Assembly (NCBI GenBank): GCA_964591455.1
Contig: CAZQDZ010000020.1
Location: 1-64,000, forward strand
Source of the DNA: RFSX01 sp964591455
Lineage (GTDB): Bacteria > Bacteroidota > Bacteroidia > Chitinophagales > Saprospiraceae
Reading direction: 5' to 3'
Length of the DNA stretch: 64,000 nt
Below, in pieces: positions 17,544 through 26,293 of the stretch. Under the pieces are notes generated by a model that was not told the origin of the DNA, made no database searches, and worked only from the letters and a program-made list of their open reading frames with translations. Numbering within the stretch: position 1 is the first letter of the stretch; the number at the start of each line of letters is the position of its first letter. Position numbers and translations under genes: made by a program.

Positions 17544-19910
17544 TTAGGATTGCATTGCTTTCCAAACTCTCTCAGGAGTCAATGGCATTCTAATATCTTT
17601 CACCTTGTGTCCACTCTTCCAGAGTGCATCGATAACCGCATTGACTACCGCTGGAGTGGATCCTATTGCACCAGCTTCTCCTGCACCTTTCACACCTAAA
17701 GGATTATGTGGACATGGTGTCACGGTTCTGTCCACTTCAAAGCTCGGAAAGTCATCCGCACGAGGCATGCAGTAATCCATGTAACTTCCATTTATCAGTT
17801 GACCTGACTCATCATAGATGGTACCTTCGTGTAAGGCTTGCCCAATTCCCTGTGCAACGCCACCATGTATCTGACCATCCACAATCATCGGATTGATGAC
17901 ATTACCTACATCGTCTACTGCAATAAATCGTTTAAGTTTTACAGCACCAGTTTCTTTGTCTACTTCGACTATAGCTATATGGCAACCAAATGGGTAAGTG
18001 AAATTTGCAGGATCATAAAAACTACTAAAGTCCAAGCCAGGTTCCATGCCCTCAGGATAATTATGTGGGACATATGATGTTAGAGACACATCTCCAAAAG
18101 CTACAGATTTATCCGTTCCTTTTACTGTCCACTTGCCATCTTGATAATCCAAGTCATCAGGTGCCGCCTCTAACATATGCGCAGCAATCTTAGCTCCTTT
18201 TTCCAGAACTTTATCTATCGACTTTACAATCGCACTTCCTCCTACTGCCAAACTCCTCGAACCATAAGTACCCATACCAAAAGCCACTCTATCAGAATCT
18301 CCATGAATGATTTCGACGTCCTCTATAGGAATGCCCATTCTATCAGCGACAACCTGTGCAAAGGTGGTTTCATGCCCTTGGCCATGCGAATGAGATCCAG
18401 TATAGACACTGACCTTGCCGGTAGGTTGTACGGTCACCTGAGCGGATTCAAATAATCCTGCTCTTGCACCCAAAGCGCCGACTACTGCTGACGGTGCTAT
18501 GCCGCAAGCCTCGATATAGGTCGAAAATCCTATGCCCAAATATTTTCCATTGCTCTGAGCCGCTTGCTCTTCTCTGAATTTTTCGTAGCCTACCATCTCC
18601 AAGGCTCTCTGGAGTACAGGTCCATAATTGCCACTGTCATATTGGAGTGCCACTTGGGTCTGATATCCTTCTTGTTTTACACCATCAAAAGCTGGAATAA
18701 AATTCTTAGCTCTTATCTCTGCAGGATCCATATCCATTTCCAATGCTGCTAAATCTACCAATCGCTCGATAAGGTAGGTAGCCTCTGGTCGGCCTGCCCC
18801 TCTGTAGGCATCGACAGCATTAGTGTGGGTGAAGGTCGCTGTAACGTCCACGTTTATTTTTGGCGTGGTATAAACGCCTTGCAATAAGGTGCCATGTAGA
18901 TAGGTAGGAACTGCTGGTGCAAACGTAGATAAGTATGCACCCATGTTGGCATAAGTATTTGCCTGTAGAGCTACCATCTTTCCTTCTTTATCAAAACCCA
19001 TCTTTGCATGCGTAACATGATCTCTACCATGTGCATCTGTCATAAAGGCTTCACTTCTATCCGCTGTCCACTTGATAGGTCTGCCGACAATCTTTGAAAG
19101 ATAAATGATTAAGGCTTCTTCAGCATAGTGAAATATCTTACTTCCAAATCCTCCTCCTACATCAGGAGCAACGACACGTACTTTATGCTCAGGTATGCCT
19201 AATACAAAGGCACACATTAATAATCTAATAAGATGTGGATTCTGCGTGGAGGTATACAGGGTATATCTTTCATAGGCTGTATCATAGTGACCTATTACAG
19301 CTCTCGGCTCTATCGCATTAGGGACCACCCGTTGATTTGTAAATTCTAATTCAGTCACATGGGCAGCACTAGCCAGAGCCGCTGCAACTTCATCTTTCGG
19401 ATTGCCGAGTTCCCAATCAAAACAAATATTGCTTGGCACATCATCATGTACCAAGGGTGCACCAGATTCTGCAGCCGCTTTAGCATCGGTTACAGCCTCG
19501 TGCACATCATAATCTACATCGATGAGTTCTGAGGCATCTTTGGCTATGGCCCTGGATTCTGCAATGACGACTGCCACACCATCTCCCACATGCCGTACTT
19601 TCTTCCTGACTAGCAAAGGATGGGGAGGTTCTTTCATCGTTTCTCCGTTCTTGAAATTGACTTGCCAGCCACAGGGAACACCGCCGATGGCTTCAGGAAT
19701 GTCAGCACCTGTGTACACGTTAATCACACCTGCCATTTCCTTAGCGCCTTTTGTATCGATGTTTTTTATTGTCGCATGCGCATAAGGACTTCTTAGTATG
19801 TATGCGAAACACATTTGAGGTAGAACAATATCGTCAGTATATTTTCCCTCGCCAGTTATAAATCTTTTATCTTCTAGACGCTTGATGGGTTTACCTATAT
19901 AATCTGTCAT
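17544..19910 (-). CDS. coxL: form II CO-dehydrogenase-like molybdopterin large subunit
   Basis: 788 residues, xanthine oxidase family. Visible: the molybdopterin loop VGGGFGSK (residues 251-258), the active-site loop AYRGAGR (368-374), the pterin loop SHSHGQGHETTFAQ, GTYGSRSLAVGGSA, and the catalytic glutamate in VKGAGEAGAIGS (about 745). AYRGAGR is the form II signature; true form I CO dehydrogenases have AYxCSFR with an S-bridged copper, and that cysteine is absent here. The enzyme should be an aerobic Mo hydroxylase/dehydrogenase, and CO oxidation is doubtful. The operon is coxG-S-L-M followed by coxD-E. CoxF, CoxI and nucleotide-transfer proteins are not in the window. Confidence 0.93.
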   Translation of the reverse strand: MTDYIGKPIKRLEDKRFITGEGKYTDDIVLPQMCFAYILRSPYAHATIKNIDTKGAKEMAGVINVYTGADIPEAIGGVPCGWQVNFKNGETMKEPPHPLLVRKKVRHVGDGVAVVIAESRAIAKDASELIDVDYDVHEAVTDAKAAAESGAPLVHDDVPSNICFDWELGNPKDEVAAALASAAHVTELEFTNQRVVPNAIEPRAVIGHYDTAYERYTLYTSTQNPHLIRLLMCAFVLGIPEHKVRVVAPDVGGGFGSKIFHYAEEALIIYLSKIVGRPIKWTADRSEAFMTDAHGRDHVTHAKMGFDKEGKMVALQANTYANMGAYLSTFAPAVPTYLHGTLLQGVYTTPKINVDVTATFTHTNAVDAYRGAGRPEATYLIERLVDLAALEMDMDPAEIRAKNFIPAFDGVKQEGYQTQVALQYDSGNYGPVLQRALEMVGYEKFREEQAAQSNGKYLGIGFSTYIEACGIAPSAVVGALGARAGLFESAQVTVQPTGKVSVYTGSHSHGQGHETTFAQVVADRMGIPIEDVEIIHGDSDRVAFGMGTYGSRSLAVGGSAIVKSIDKVLEKGAKIAAHMLEAAPDDLDYQDGKWTVKGTDKSVAFGDVSLTSYVPHNYPEGMEPGLDFSSFYDPANFTYPFGCHIAIVEVDKETGAVKLKRFIAVDDVGNVINPMIVDGQIHGGVAQGIGQALHEGTIYDESGQLINGSYMDYCMPRADDFPSFEVDRTVTPCPHNPLGVKGAGEAGAIGSTPAVVNAVIDALWKSGHKVKDIRMPLTPERVWKAMQS

Positions 19911-19949
19911 TTTTTTCTTCTTATTTTTTTTATCAATGATGAATGGGAA

Positions 19950-20426
19950 TTATGCAGTAGTGCCCATTTTCTTGGCTGCATGCTGTATAGATTTGACTAT
20001 GTTATGATAGCCTGTGCACCTGCAAAAGTTACCTTCCAAACCGTGTCTGATTTCTTCTTCAGATGGATTTGGATTATTTTTTAAAAGGTCGGTGGCTGTC
20101 ATCATCATACCAGGTGTACAAAATCCACATTGCAGACCATGTTCTTCTTTGAATCCTTCTTGGATAGGGTGCAGTTCACCATTTGTAGATAAGCCTTCGA
20201 CGGTAGTAACTTCGCAACCATCCGCCTGAACGGCTAGGACCATACAAGATTTGACAGCCTTACCATCTATGTGTACAGTACAAGCACCACAACTACCGGT
20301 ATCACATCCTACATGCGTACCCGTAAGATGAAGACCTTCTCTGAGATGATCAACCAAAAGTGTCCTGCCCTCAACTTCACTTGCCTCCACTTTCCCGTTG
20401 ACCGAAATTGAAATTTTATTCCCCAT
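19950..20426 (-). CDS. coxS: CoxS-like [2Fe-2S] small subunit
   Basis: 158 residues. The N-terminal ferredoxin-type cluster is bound by the cysteines of THVGCDTGSCGACTVHIDG and the distant KSCM; the C-terminal helical domain binds the second cluster through LQCGFCTPGMMM and EGNFCRCTGYHNIV. This is the standard XdhC/CoxS layout, relaying electrons from the molybdenum centre in CoxL to FAD in CoxM. It lies 39 bp ahead of coxL and 52 bp after coxG. No signal peptide is visible, so the enzyme is cytoplasmic. Confidence 0.94.
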   Translation of the reverse strand: MGNKISISVNGKVEASEVEGRTLLVDHLREGLHLTGTHVGCDTGSCGACTVHIDGKAVKSCMVLAVQADGCEVTTVEGLSTNGELHPIQEGFKEEHGLQCGFCTPGMMMTATDLLKNNPNPSEEEIRHGLEGNFCRCTGYHNIVKSIQHAAKKMGTTA

Positions 20427-20478
20427 TGGTAATAGTTTTATCGTTTTTGAATTAGGTATATTTTAATAAAAAATTGAA

Positions 20479-20940
20479 TTAAGCTATTTTGTTTGATTTT
20501 GTATTTTCAATGTGCTCATCGAGCGATGCAAATACCTCTTTGGTAATAACATTGGCGACACCAGACAAGACTCTTTGTCCAGTTCTAGCAATAAGTCCTG
20601 ATAGCTTTGCTTTGCCGTCAAAATTCAATACTGTACTGCCATCATCTCCATCTTCCAAAATCATTTGCACTCTTACATTTGCATTGCCAATCCTGCTCAG
20701 CTGTTTCATTTCTATTGCAAAAGCATGTGGCTCATTCTTATCTACAACAGAAAGATCTCCTTTAAACTGTCCGCTTACAGGACCTATTTTGATTTTAGAA
20801 ACCGTCTTGAAAGTATCATCTCCCTGGGCTTCCAGAGCAGATACACCAGGTGTGATCTTTGCTAAAACGCTAGGGTCCATCAGCAAATCCCATAGCTCCT
20901 TTTTTGATATTGAGAATGAATGATTGCCTTTAACTTCCAT
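20479..20940 (-). CDS. coxG: CoxG-like SRPBCC protein
   Basis: 153 residues, START/SRPBCC fold of the CoxG family: MEVKGNHSFSISKKELWDLL, then LMDPSVLAKITPGVSALE, a beta-rich middle, and a C-terminal helix around GLIARTGQRVLSGVANVITK. CoxG has been implicated in membrane attachment of CO dehydrogenase; many CoxG proteins carry a hydrophobic C-terminal tail, which is not obvious here. It is the first gene of the cox operon, so the promoter should lie in the 272-bp divergent region before the DUF4212 gene. Confidence 0.85.
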   Translation of the reverse strand: MEVKGNHSFSISKKELWDLLMDPSVLAKITPGVSALEAQGDDTFKTVSKIKIGPVSGQFKGDLSVVDKNEPHAFAIEMKQLSRIGNANVRVQMILEDGDDGSTVLNFDGKAKLSGLIARTGQRVLSGVANVITKEVFASLDEHIENTKSNKIA

Positions 20941-21212
20941 GTGCTTTGATCAAGATTAGGTTATGGAGGATATTATGTATCAGTAGAATATTACATATAT
21001 CCTTCTGTATGACACAATTTAACAAAAGAAAAAGAATTTAAAAGATTATTTTTCCGAAATAATTTATGGTTTGAGTTGTAGACTACAAATGAGGGTTGTT
21101 TTATATATTGAATTTTAATTTGTTTATTCTTATTCATAAATAAATCCAATTTTATTTTCATTTATGAATTCAAGCTCGAATCAGATTTCAGAAGATCTAT
21201 TAAAGAAGTACT

Positions 21213-21470
21213 ATGACAGATAAAAACCTCAAAGAATATTGGAAGCAGAATCTCAGATACTTAGTCATCCTGCTAAGTATCTGGTTTTTTGTCTCTTATG
21301 GTTGTGGGATACTCATTGCAGAAACATTGAATACGATTAAGATTGGTGGTTTCCCACTTGGGTTTTGGTTTGCTCAGCAGGGTTCTATCTATGTTTTTGT
21401 TGCCTTGATTTTCATCTACGTGCGACTGATGAATAAGCTCGATGTGAAGTATAATGTAGACGAGAAGTAA
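21213..21470 (+). CDS. DUF4212 small symporter subunit
   Basis: 85 residues. Two hydrophobic membrane segments (YLVILLSIWFFVSYGCGIL and GSIYVFVALIFIYVRLMNKL) flank a short loop containing GGFPLGFWFAQQ, the DUF4212 signature. Such proteins are encoded directly before a large sodium:solute symporter and are thought to be its small subunit; that is the arrangement here, with a 21-bp gap. It is divergent from coxG across a 272-bp region. Confidence 0.9.
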   Translation: MTDKNLKEYWKQNLRYLVILLSIWFFVSYGCGILIAETLNTIKIGGFPLGFWFAQQGSIYVFVALIFIYVRLMNKLDVKYNVDEK

Positions 21471-21491
21471 CCCTAAAAAAACTAGATAAAA

Positions 21492-23186
21492 ATGGACATT
21501 AAAACATGGACCTATATAATTGTCGGTGCCACATTTGCCCTTTACATAGGTATCGCTATATGGGCAAGAGCGGGATCGACTAAGGAGTTTTATGTTGCAG
21601 GCGGAGGGGTTTCTCCCATAGCCAACGGATTAGCAACAGCGGCAGATTGGATGTCGGCCGCTTCTTACCTTTCTATGGCAGGGCTCATTTCATTTATGGG
21701 TTTTAGCGGAGCACAATATCTCATGGGATGGACAGGAGGATATGTGTTGCTCGCCTTATTGCTAGCACCATATCTTAGGAAGTTTGGGAAATTTACAGTG
21801 CCAGACTTCATAGGTGAGAGATACTACTCTAAGACTGCAAGAATGGTCGCCTTACTCTGCGCCATCCTCGTATCGTTCACCTATGTTGTTGGACAAATGA
21901 AAGGAGTAGGAGTGGCTTTTGCCAGATTTTTGGAAGTACCTTTCACGACAGGTATACTTATAGGAATTGCTATCGTCTTTTTCTATGCTGTATTAGGAGG
22001 CATGAAAGGCATCACCTATACACAGGTGGCTCAATATTGTGTCCTCATATTTGCATTTACCGTACCTGCAATATTTATTTCATTGCAAATGGTGGGTAAT
22101 CCGATTCCACAATTAGGCTTTGGAGGAAAGTTGGCCGATGGTACTTACTTACTGGATAAGCTGAATATGCTCAGCGTTGACCTCGGCTTTGCTGAGTATA
22201 CTTCTATGGGTATGCATGATAGAGTAAATATGTTTTTTATCACAGCAGCACTGATGTTTGGTACAGCCGGCTTGCCACATGTCATCGTGAGATTTTTTAC
22301 AGTTCCCAAAGTACGCGATGCAAGAAAGTCAGCTGGGTATGCCCTTTTATTTATAGCTCTATTATATACCACGGCACCTGCAATAGCCACATTTGCCAGA
22401 ACCAACCTGATTCAGACAGTTAGCAATCAACCCTATGCAGAAATGCCTGATTGGTTTAGTAAATGGGAGAAATCAACCTTGATAAAATTTGAAGACAAAA
22501 ATAACGATGGACTGATACAGTATGTTGCCGATGCCAAACAAAACGAACTGACCATAGACAGAGATATTATGGTATTGGCCAATCCAGAAATAGCCAATCT
22601 TCCAGCTTGGGTGATTGCACTCGTGATCGCAGGAGGACTTGCAGCGGCCTTATCTACAGCAGCAGGATTATTATTGGTTATAGCTACCTCTGTGTCACAT
22701 GACTTATTGAAAAAGAATCTCATGCCAGCCATTTCTGAAAAAGGCGAATTACTAGCTGCAAGAATTTCTATCGCTATCGCAGTTGTAGCCGCAGGCTTTT
22801 TCGGAATGAATCCCCCTGGTTTTGTCGCCCAAGTTGTCGCATTGGCCTTTGGCTTGGCAGCAGCCTCTTTCTTTCCTGCCATCATCATGGGCATCTTTGA
22901 CAAACGTATGAATAAGGAAGGGGCTATATCAGGGATGATTGTCGGTATACTATTTACACTGATCTACATATGGTATTTCAAACCCCAACTTGGTGGACCA
23001 GGTACTCCTGAAGGCTATTGGTTTGGGATTAAGCCTGAAGGTATCGGTATCTTGGGAATGATGCTTAATCTTATAGTGGCCTTGGTGATTAGCCGCGTTA
23101 CTGCTCAACCGCCTCAAGAGATACAGGAATTGGTGGAGGATATTAGAATACCTAGAGGGGCGGGTTCTCCGGGGGCGGTGCATTAG
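21492..23186 (+). CDS. sodium:solute symporter (acetate/carboxylate type, VC_2705-like)
   Basis: 564 residues with about 13 hydrophobic segments. It begins MDIKTWTYIIVGATFALYIG and carries the SSS-family signature around EFYVAGGGVSPIANGLATAA and DWMSAASYLSMAGLISFMG. Toward the centre, an extramembrane insertion contains DKNNDGLIQ, a calcium-loop-like pattern. This family, paired with DUF4212, includes sodium-coupled acetate/pyruvate transporters; the nearby acetyl-CoA synthetase gene supports acetate as substrate. The last 25 residues are a soluble tail with PPQEIQELVEDIRIPRG. Substrate is inferred from neighbours. Confidence 0.9.
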   Translation: MDIKTWTYIIVGATFALYIGIAIWARAGSTKEFYVAGGGVSPIANGLATAADWMSAASYLSMAGLISFMGFSGAQYLMGWTGGYVLLALLLAPYLRKFGKFTVPDFIGERYYSKTARMVALLCAILVSFTYVVGQMKGVGVAFARFLEVPFTTGILIGIAIVFFYAVLGGMKGITYTQVAQYCVLIFAFTVPAIFISLQMVGNPIPQLGFGGKLADGTYLLDKLNMLSVDLGFAEYTSMGMHDRVNMFFITAALMFGTAGLPHVIVRFFTVPKVRDARKSAGYALLFIALLYTTAPAIATFARTNLIQTVSNQPYAEMPDWFSKWEKSTLIKFEDKNNDGLIQYVADAKQNELTIDRDIMVLANPEIANLPAWVIALVIAGGLAAALSTAAGLLLVIATSVSHDLLKKNLMPAISEKGELLAARISIAIAVVAAGFFGMNPPGFVAQVVALAFGLAAASFFPAIIMGIFDKRMNKEGAISGMIVGILFTLIYIWYFKPQLGGPGTPEGYWFGIKPEGIGILGMMLNLIVALVISRVTAQPPQEIQELVEDIRIPRGAGSPGAVH

Positions 23187-23246
23187 ATATTGTAACACTT
23201 GTATTAAACCCGTGATATTTAAATTATGGCAAAAAAATAGATCTTA

Positions 23247-23692
23247 TTGGAATCCATTAAAATATACAAGTCAGAAGCTAAAAAAGTCAAAAGAATATTA
23301 GATACTCTTACTCAATCACAACGCGAATGAAGAGATAATAGAGAATCAAAAGATTGGGGTTAAATTTCGCATAAACAAATACCTAAGTGATTACATAGAT
23401 TCCATTGTTATTCGAAGGAGGTGAATTCCTTAATGATATTCAGAAAATTTACAAAATCAAAGAGTATAATTACCATGTACATTGGATATCGGAGCCCAAT
23501 TTTCATGCTATGCTAAAGAGGAGAAGAAAGAACAATGAAATCGCGAATAAATTAGAATTAATTTTTAATATTGATGTCCAAGCTTGTTTGTATATAGAAA
23601 CTAAAAATGTAATCACGAAATTCAATTCCAAAAATAAAATAACACATAAAGATTACTCTATAAATGAGCTTGTTGGATTAAATTCTCGCTAA
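23247..23692 (+). pseudogene. frameshifted remnant of an unknown gene
   Basis: Three overlapping frames read as one interrupted protein. The first is ESIKIYKSEAKKVKRILDTL to a TGA at 23328. The next frame continues with ANEEIIENQKIGVKFRINKY and LSDYIDSIVI to a TGA near 23423. The third, from about 23405, gives FEGGEFLNDIQKIYKIKEYN and continues for 95 codons to 23692. Joined, they form about 150 basic, Lys/Asn-rich residues with no recognised domain. The third part alone would have to start at TTG. Base composition is more AT-rich than the flanking symporter and acs genes, suggesting foreign or relaxed sequence. An intact 95-residue gene remains possible. Confidence 0.4.
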
Positions 23693-23709
23693 CATAAAAG
23701 CTATTTTCT

Positions 23710-25608
23710 ATGACCACTCAAATAAGAGACTTAGCCCATTATAAAGAGCTATATAAGCAAAGTGTAGAAACACCAGAAAAATTCTGGGACACAGAAGCCC
23801 AAACCTTCACTTGGTTCGAACAGTATGATAAAGTCTGTGAATGGAACTTTACAGAACCAAACGTAAAATGGTTCATCAATGGTAAGATGAACATAAGCTA
23901 CAATTGTCTGGATAGACATCTAATAGACAAAGCAGATCAAGTGGCCATTCTTTGGGAACCTAATGAGCCAGATGAAGAAGCCGTTAAGTACACCTACCAA
24001 GAATTACATGACGAAGTCTGTAGATGTGCCAATGCCCTAAAAAATTTTGGGATCGAAAAAGGAGACAGAGTCATAGTCTATATGCCGATGCTGGCCGAGC
24101 TGGCCATCGTGCTATTGGCTTGTTCTCGTATAGGGGCTGTGCATTCTGTAGTCTACTGTGGATTCTCGGCGCAGGCTATTGCAGACCGGACCGATGATGC
24201 ACAAGCTAAAATGATAATTTGCTCTGACTACAACAGAAGAGGCCCTAAAAATATTCCAGTAAAAGCTGTCGTAGACGAAGCGATGAACATCGGATGTAAC
24301 AGTGTGGAGACAGTACTTGTGCACAGAAACACTGGAGGCGAAGTCAACTGGAGTGATGATACAGACAGATGGTATCATGAAGAAACATCTGACCAATCGC
24401 CTTTCTGTGCAGCTGAGGAAATGGATGCCGAAGACTTGCACTTTATTCTCTACACTTCTGGATCTACAGGTAAGCCAAAAGGTGTAGTACATACCTGCGG
24501 TGGGTACATGGTCTATGCTTGTTTTTCTTTCAGAAATGTATTTCAATATAAGCCAGGAGACATCTACTGGTGCTCTGCAGATATAGGCTGGATTACAGGC
24601 CATAGTTATATCGTCTATGGACCACTGCTTGCAGGGGCGACATCCTTAATGTTTGAGGGGGTGCCTACTTATCCAGATGCTGGCCGTTTTTGGGAGGTAT
24701 GTGAAAAGTATAAAGTGACCCAGTTTTACACAGCACCTACTGCCATACGTGCACTCATGGCGCATGGGAATGAATATCCAAACAAGTATGACTTGTCTTC
24801 TATAAAAGTATTAGGCTCAGTAGGCGAACCTATAAATGAAGAAGCATGGCATTGGTATGATAAAGAAGTAGGAAAAGGCAGAGCACCCATCGTAGACACC
24901 TACTTCCAAACCGAAAATGGTGGCATAATGCTGACGCCGTTCCCAGGCATTACAGACACGAAACCAACCTACGCTGCCTACCCTATGCCAGGTATCCAAC
25001 CTATACTTGTAGACAAGGAAGGCAAAGAGATTACAGAAAACAATGTGGAAGGATTACTCTGTATAAAGCATCCGTGGCCGTCTATGCTCAGAACGACTTA
25101 CGGCGACCATGAGAGATGCAGACAGATGTATTTTTCTGCGTTTAAAAATCTGTACTTCACCGGAGATGGTGCACGGCGAGATGATGAAGGAAGAATCAGA
25201 ATTATAGGCCGTGTAGATGATGTCATCAATGTGTCAGGACACAGAATGGGAACTGCAGAAGTAGAAAATGCTATCAACGAACATCCCAATGTTGTAGAAT
25301 CCGCAGTCGTAGGTTATCCGCATTCTATCAAAGGCCAAGGCATCTACGCTTATGTCATATGTGTAGACAAGGAACTTGATGATGAATTTAGAAAAGAAAT
25401 AAAAGACGTTGTCACCAAAGAAATAGGTCCAATTGCTAAGCCGGACCTTATTCAGTTTGTCACAGGTTTGCCAAAGACACGTTCAGGTAAAATAATGAGA
25501 CGGATACTTAGAAAAATTGCAGCCAACGAATCTGATAAGATAGGTGATATAACAACTATAAAGAATCCTGAGGTTGTAGATTTGATTAAGGGAGGGGTAC
25601 TGGTATAA
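23710..25608 (+). CDS. acs: acetate--CoA ligase (acetyl-CoA synthetase)
   Basis: 632 residues, full length for Acs. Motifs of the adenylate-forming superfamily: ILYTSGSTGKPKGVVHTCGG (P-loop-like A3), WCSADIGWITGHSYIVYGPL, TYFQTENGGIMLTPFPG (A5), YFTGDGARRDDEGRIRIIGR (A7/A8 hinge), and the acetylatable lysine in PKTRSGKIMRRILR. It converts acetate, ATP and CoA to acetyl-CoA, AMP and PPi. It starts 17 bp after the relic and follows the symporter, making an uptake-and-activation unit. A bidirectional hairpin terminator lies downstream at 25870. Lys acetylation control is known for the family, not shown here. Confidence 0.96.
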   Translation: MTTQIRDLAHYKELYKQSVETPEKFWDTEAQTFTWFEQYDKVCEWNFTEPNVKWFINGKMNISYNCLDRHLIDKADQVAILWEPNEPDEEAVKYTYQELHDEVCRCANALKNFGIEKGDRVIVYMPMLAELAIVLLACSRIGAVHSVVYCGFSAQAIADRTDDAQAKMIICSDYNRRGPKNIPVKAVVDEAMNIGCNSVETVLVHRNTGGEVNWSDDTDRWYHEETSDQSPFCAAEEMDAEDLHFILYTSGSTGKPKGVVHTCGGYMVYACFSFRNVFQYKPGDIYWCSADIGWITGHSYIVYGPLLAGATSLMFEGVPTYPDAGRFWEVCEKYKVTQFYTAPTAIRALMAHGNEYPNKYDLSSIKVLGSVGEPINEEAWHWYDKEVGKGRAPIVDTYFQTENGGIMLTPFPGITDTKPTYAAYPMPGIQPILVDKEGKEITENNVEGLLCIKHPWPSMLRTTYGDHERCRQMYFSAFKNLYFTGDGARRDDEGRIRIIGRVDDVINVSGHRMGTAEVENAINEHPNVVESAVVGYPHSIKGQGIYAYVICVDKELDDEFRKEIKDVVTKEIGPIAKPDLIQFVTGLPKTRSGKIMRRILRKIAANESDKIGDITTIKNPEVVDLIKGGVLV

Positions 25609-25739
25609 ACTCAGAGGGGAGCTGGTTAAAACTCAGTGATGCGAATGTTGAGAATTGATTTCATATTTTGCCATTGTAGGATAATATGGACACAAATCTC
25701 CAACCATAAATTATGTCTTTAAATCAAGAATCAAATCCA

Positions 25740-25778
25740 CCAAACTAAGCACTGTTTGTTAACTGAGAAGCTGGATAA
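25740..25778. repeat. palindrome-containing element, copy 2
   Basis: 33 of 39 bases match 13698-13736 upstream of the thiolase/E1 operon, including ACTGTTTGTTA and the CTGAGNAGNTGG tail. The left arm of the dyad is altered here (CTAAGCA instead of CTAACAA), so the palindrome is imperfect. It could be a diverged operator or a small dispersed repeat. Confidence 0.45.
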
Positions 25779-25869
25779 GTTTCATAGAAAAACCAAACGG
25801 AAAGAGAGTAATGATTGTAATCTAACTTACAGCTATCACAGCGTCCCGCACTTTATATCTATAATGAAA

Positions 25870-25899
25870 AAGAGGCTGACACTAATGCATCAGCCTCTT
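25870..25899. terminator. bidirectional hairpin terminator
   Basis: AAGAGGCTGA and TCAGCCTCTT form a perfect 10-bp stem around CACTAATGCA. A-rich sequence precedes it and T-rich sequence follows, so it can end transcripts from acs (+) and from the lipoprotein gene (-). A near copy occurs at 26510. Confidence 0.85.
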
Positions 25900-25918
25900 A
25901 ATGTATTTTATTGTATAC

Positions 25919-26293
25919 TTACCTTGTTACTGAATATTCACAAACAGAGCTCTCAGAACCTGTTGAAAATACAGTGTTAAGTGTCAAATCATTTCCATCT
26001 AGATCAACGGATAAATCCAAACTAAAGGTGCCATCATCATCAGACTGATTAACATTACACCCATCAAATGGTAATGGATCAAATGTAAGCGTAGATCCGT
26101 CAGTTTCAATAACAAACACAATCATATCCTCGCCTGATGCAGTTACAGCTATAGTCGCGTCTACTGTTTCGCCATTACAATCTTCTGTTCCTGTGTAAGT
26201 CCCAAGCCAATCAGCTTGAACACAATCATCGTCTCCTCCGCATGAGGATAAAGTAAAAAGTAGCGCAAGGATTAAAAATAAATTAGATTTCAT
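25919..26293 (-). CDS. small lipoprotein, function unknown
   Basis: 124 residues. Type II signal peptide MKSNLFLILALLFTLSSCGG with lipobox LSSC, followed by DDD, so probably outer-membrane or surface lipoprotein. The body is a beta-rich, acidic domain with GTYTGTEDCNGETVDATI and a C-terminal CEYSVTR, reminiscent of lipocalin-like domains of Bacteroidota. Four cysteines outside the lipobox could form disulfides. It is followed by the terminator at 25870. A damaged copy of its 3' end lies 640 bp away at 26510-26630, so this gene was once duplicated. Confidence 0.8.
   Translation of the reverse strand: MKSNLFLILALLFTLSSCGGDDDCVQADWLGTYTGTEDCNGETVDATIAVTASGEDMIVFVIETDGSTLTFDPLPFDGCNVNQSDDDGTFSLDLSVDLDGNDLTLNTVFSTGSESSVCEYSVTR

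Larger units (their letters stand above)
25609..25918. other. intergenic region after acs
   Basis: 310 bases holding the second copy of the 39-base palindrome-containing element (25740-25778) and a strong hairpin terminator (25870-25899). No credible gene is seen; the short open frames are AT-rich and unsupported. Confidence 0.6.

Noticed and set aside
17544..19910. True form I carbon monoxide dehydrogenase
   Set aside because: The active-site loop is AYRGAGR, not AYxCSFR, so the copper-binding cysteine is absent.
20489..20923. 144-residue open frame on the plus strand opposite coxG
   Set aside because: Entirely antisense to a secure SRPBCC-type gene, with no start context and no family resemblance.
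22433..22903. 156-residue minus-strand frame opposite the symporter
   Set aside because: Ala/Lys/Ser-rich shadow of a membrane protein gene; no independent evidence.
24112..24603. 163-residue minus-strand frame opposite acs
   Set aside because: Antisense to a full-length acetyl-CoA synthetase with intact motifs.
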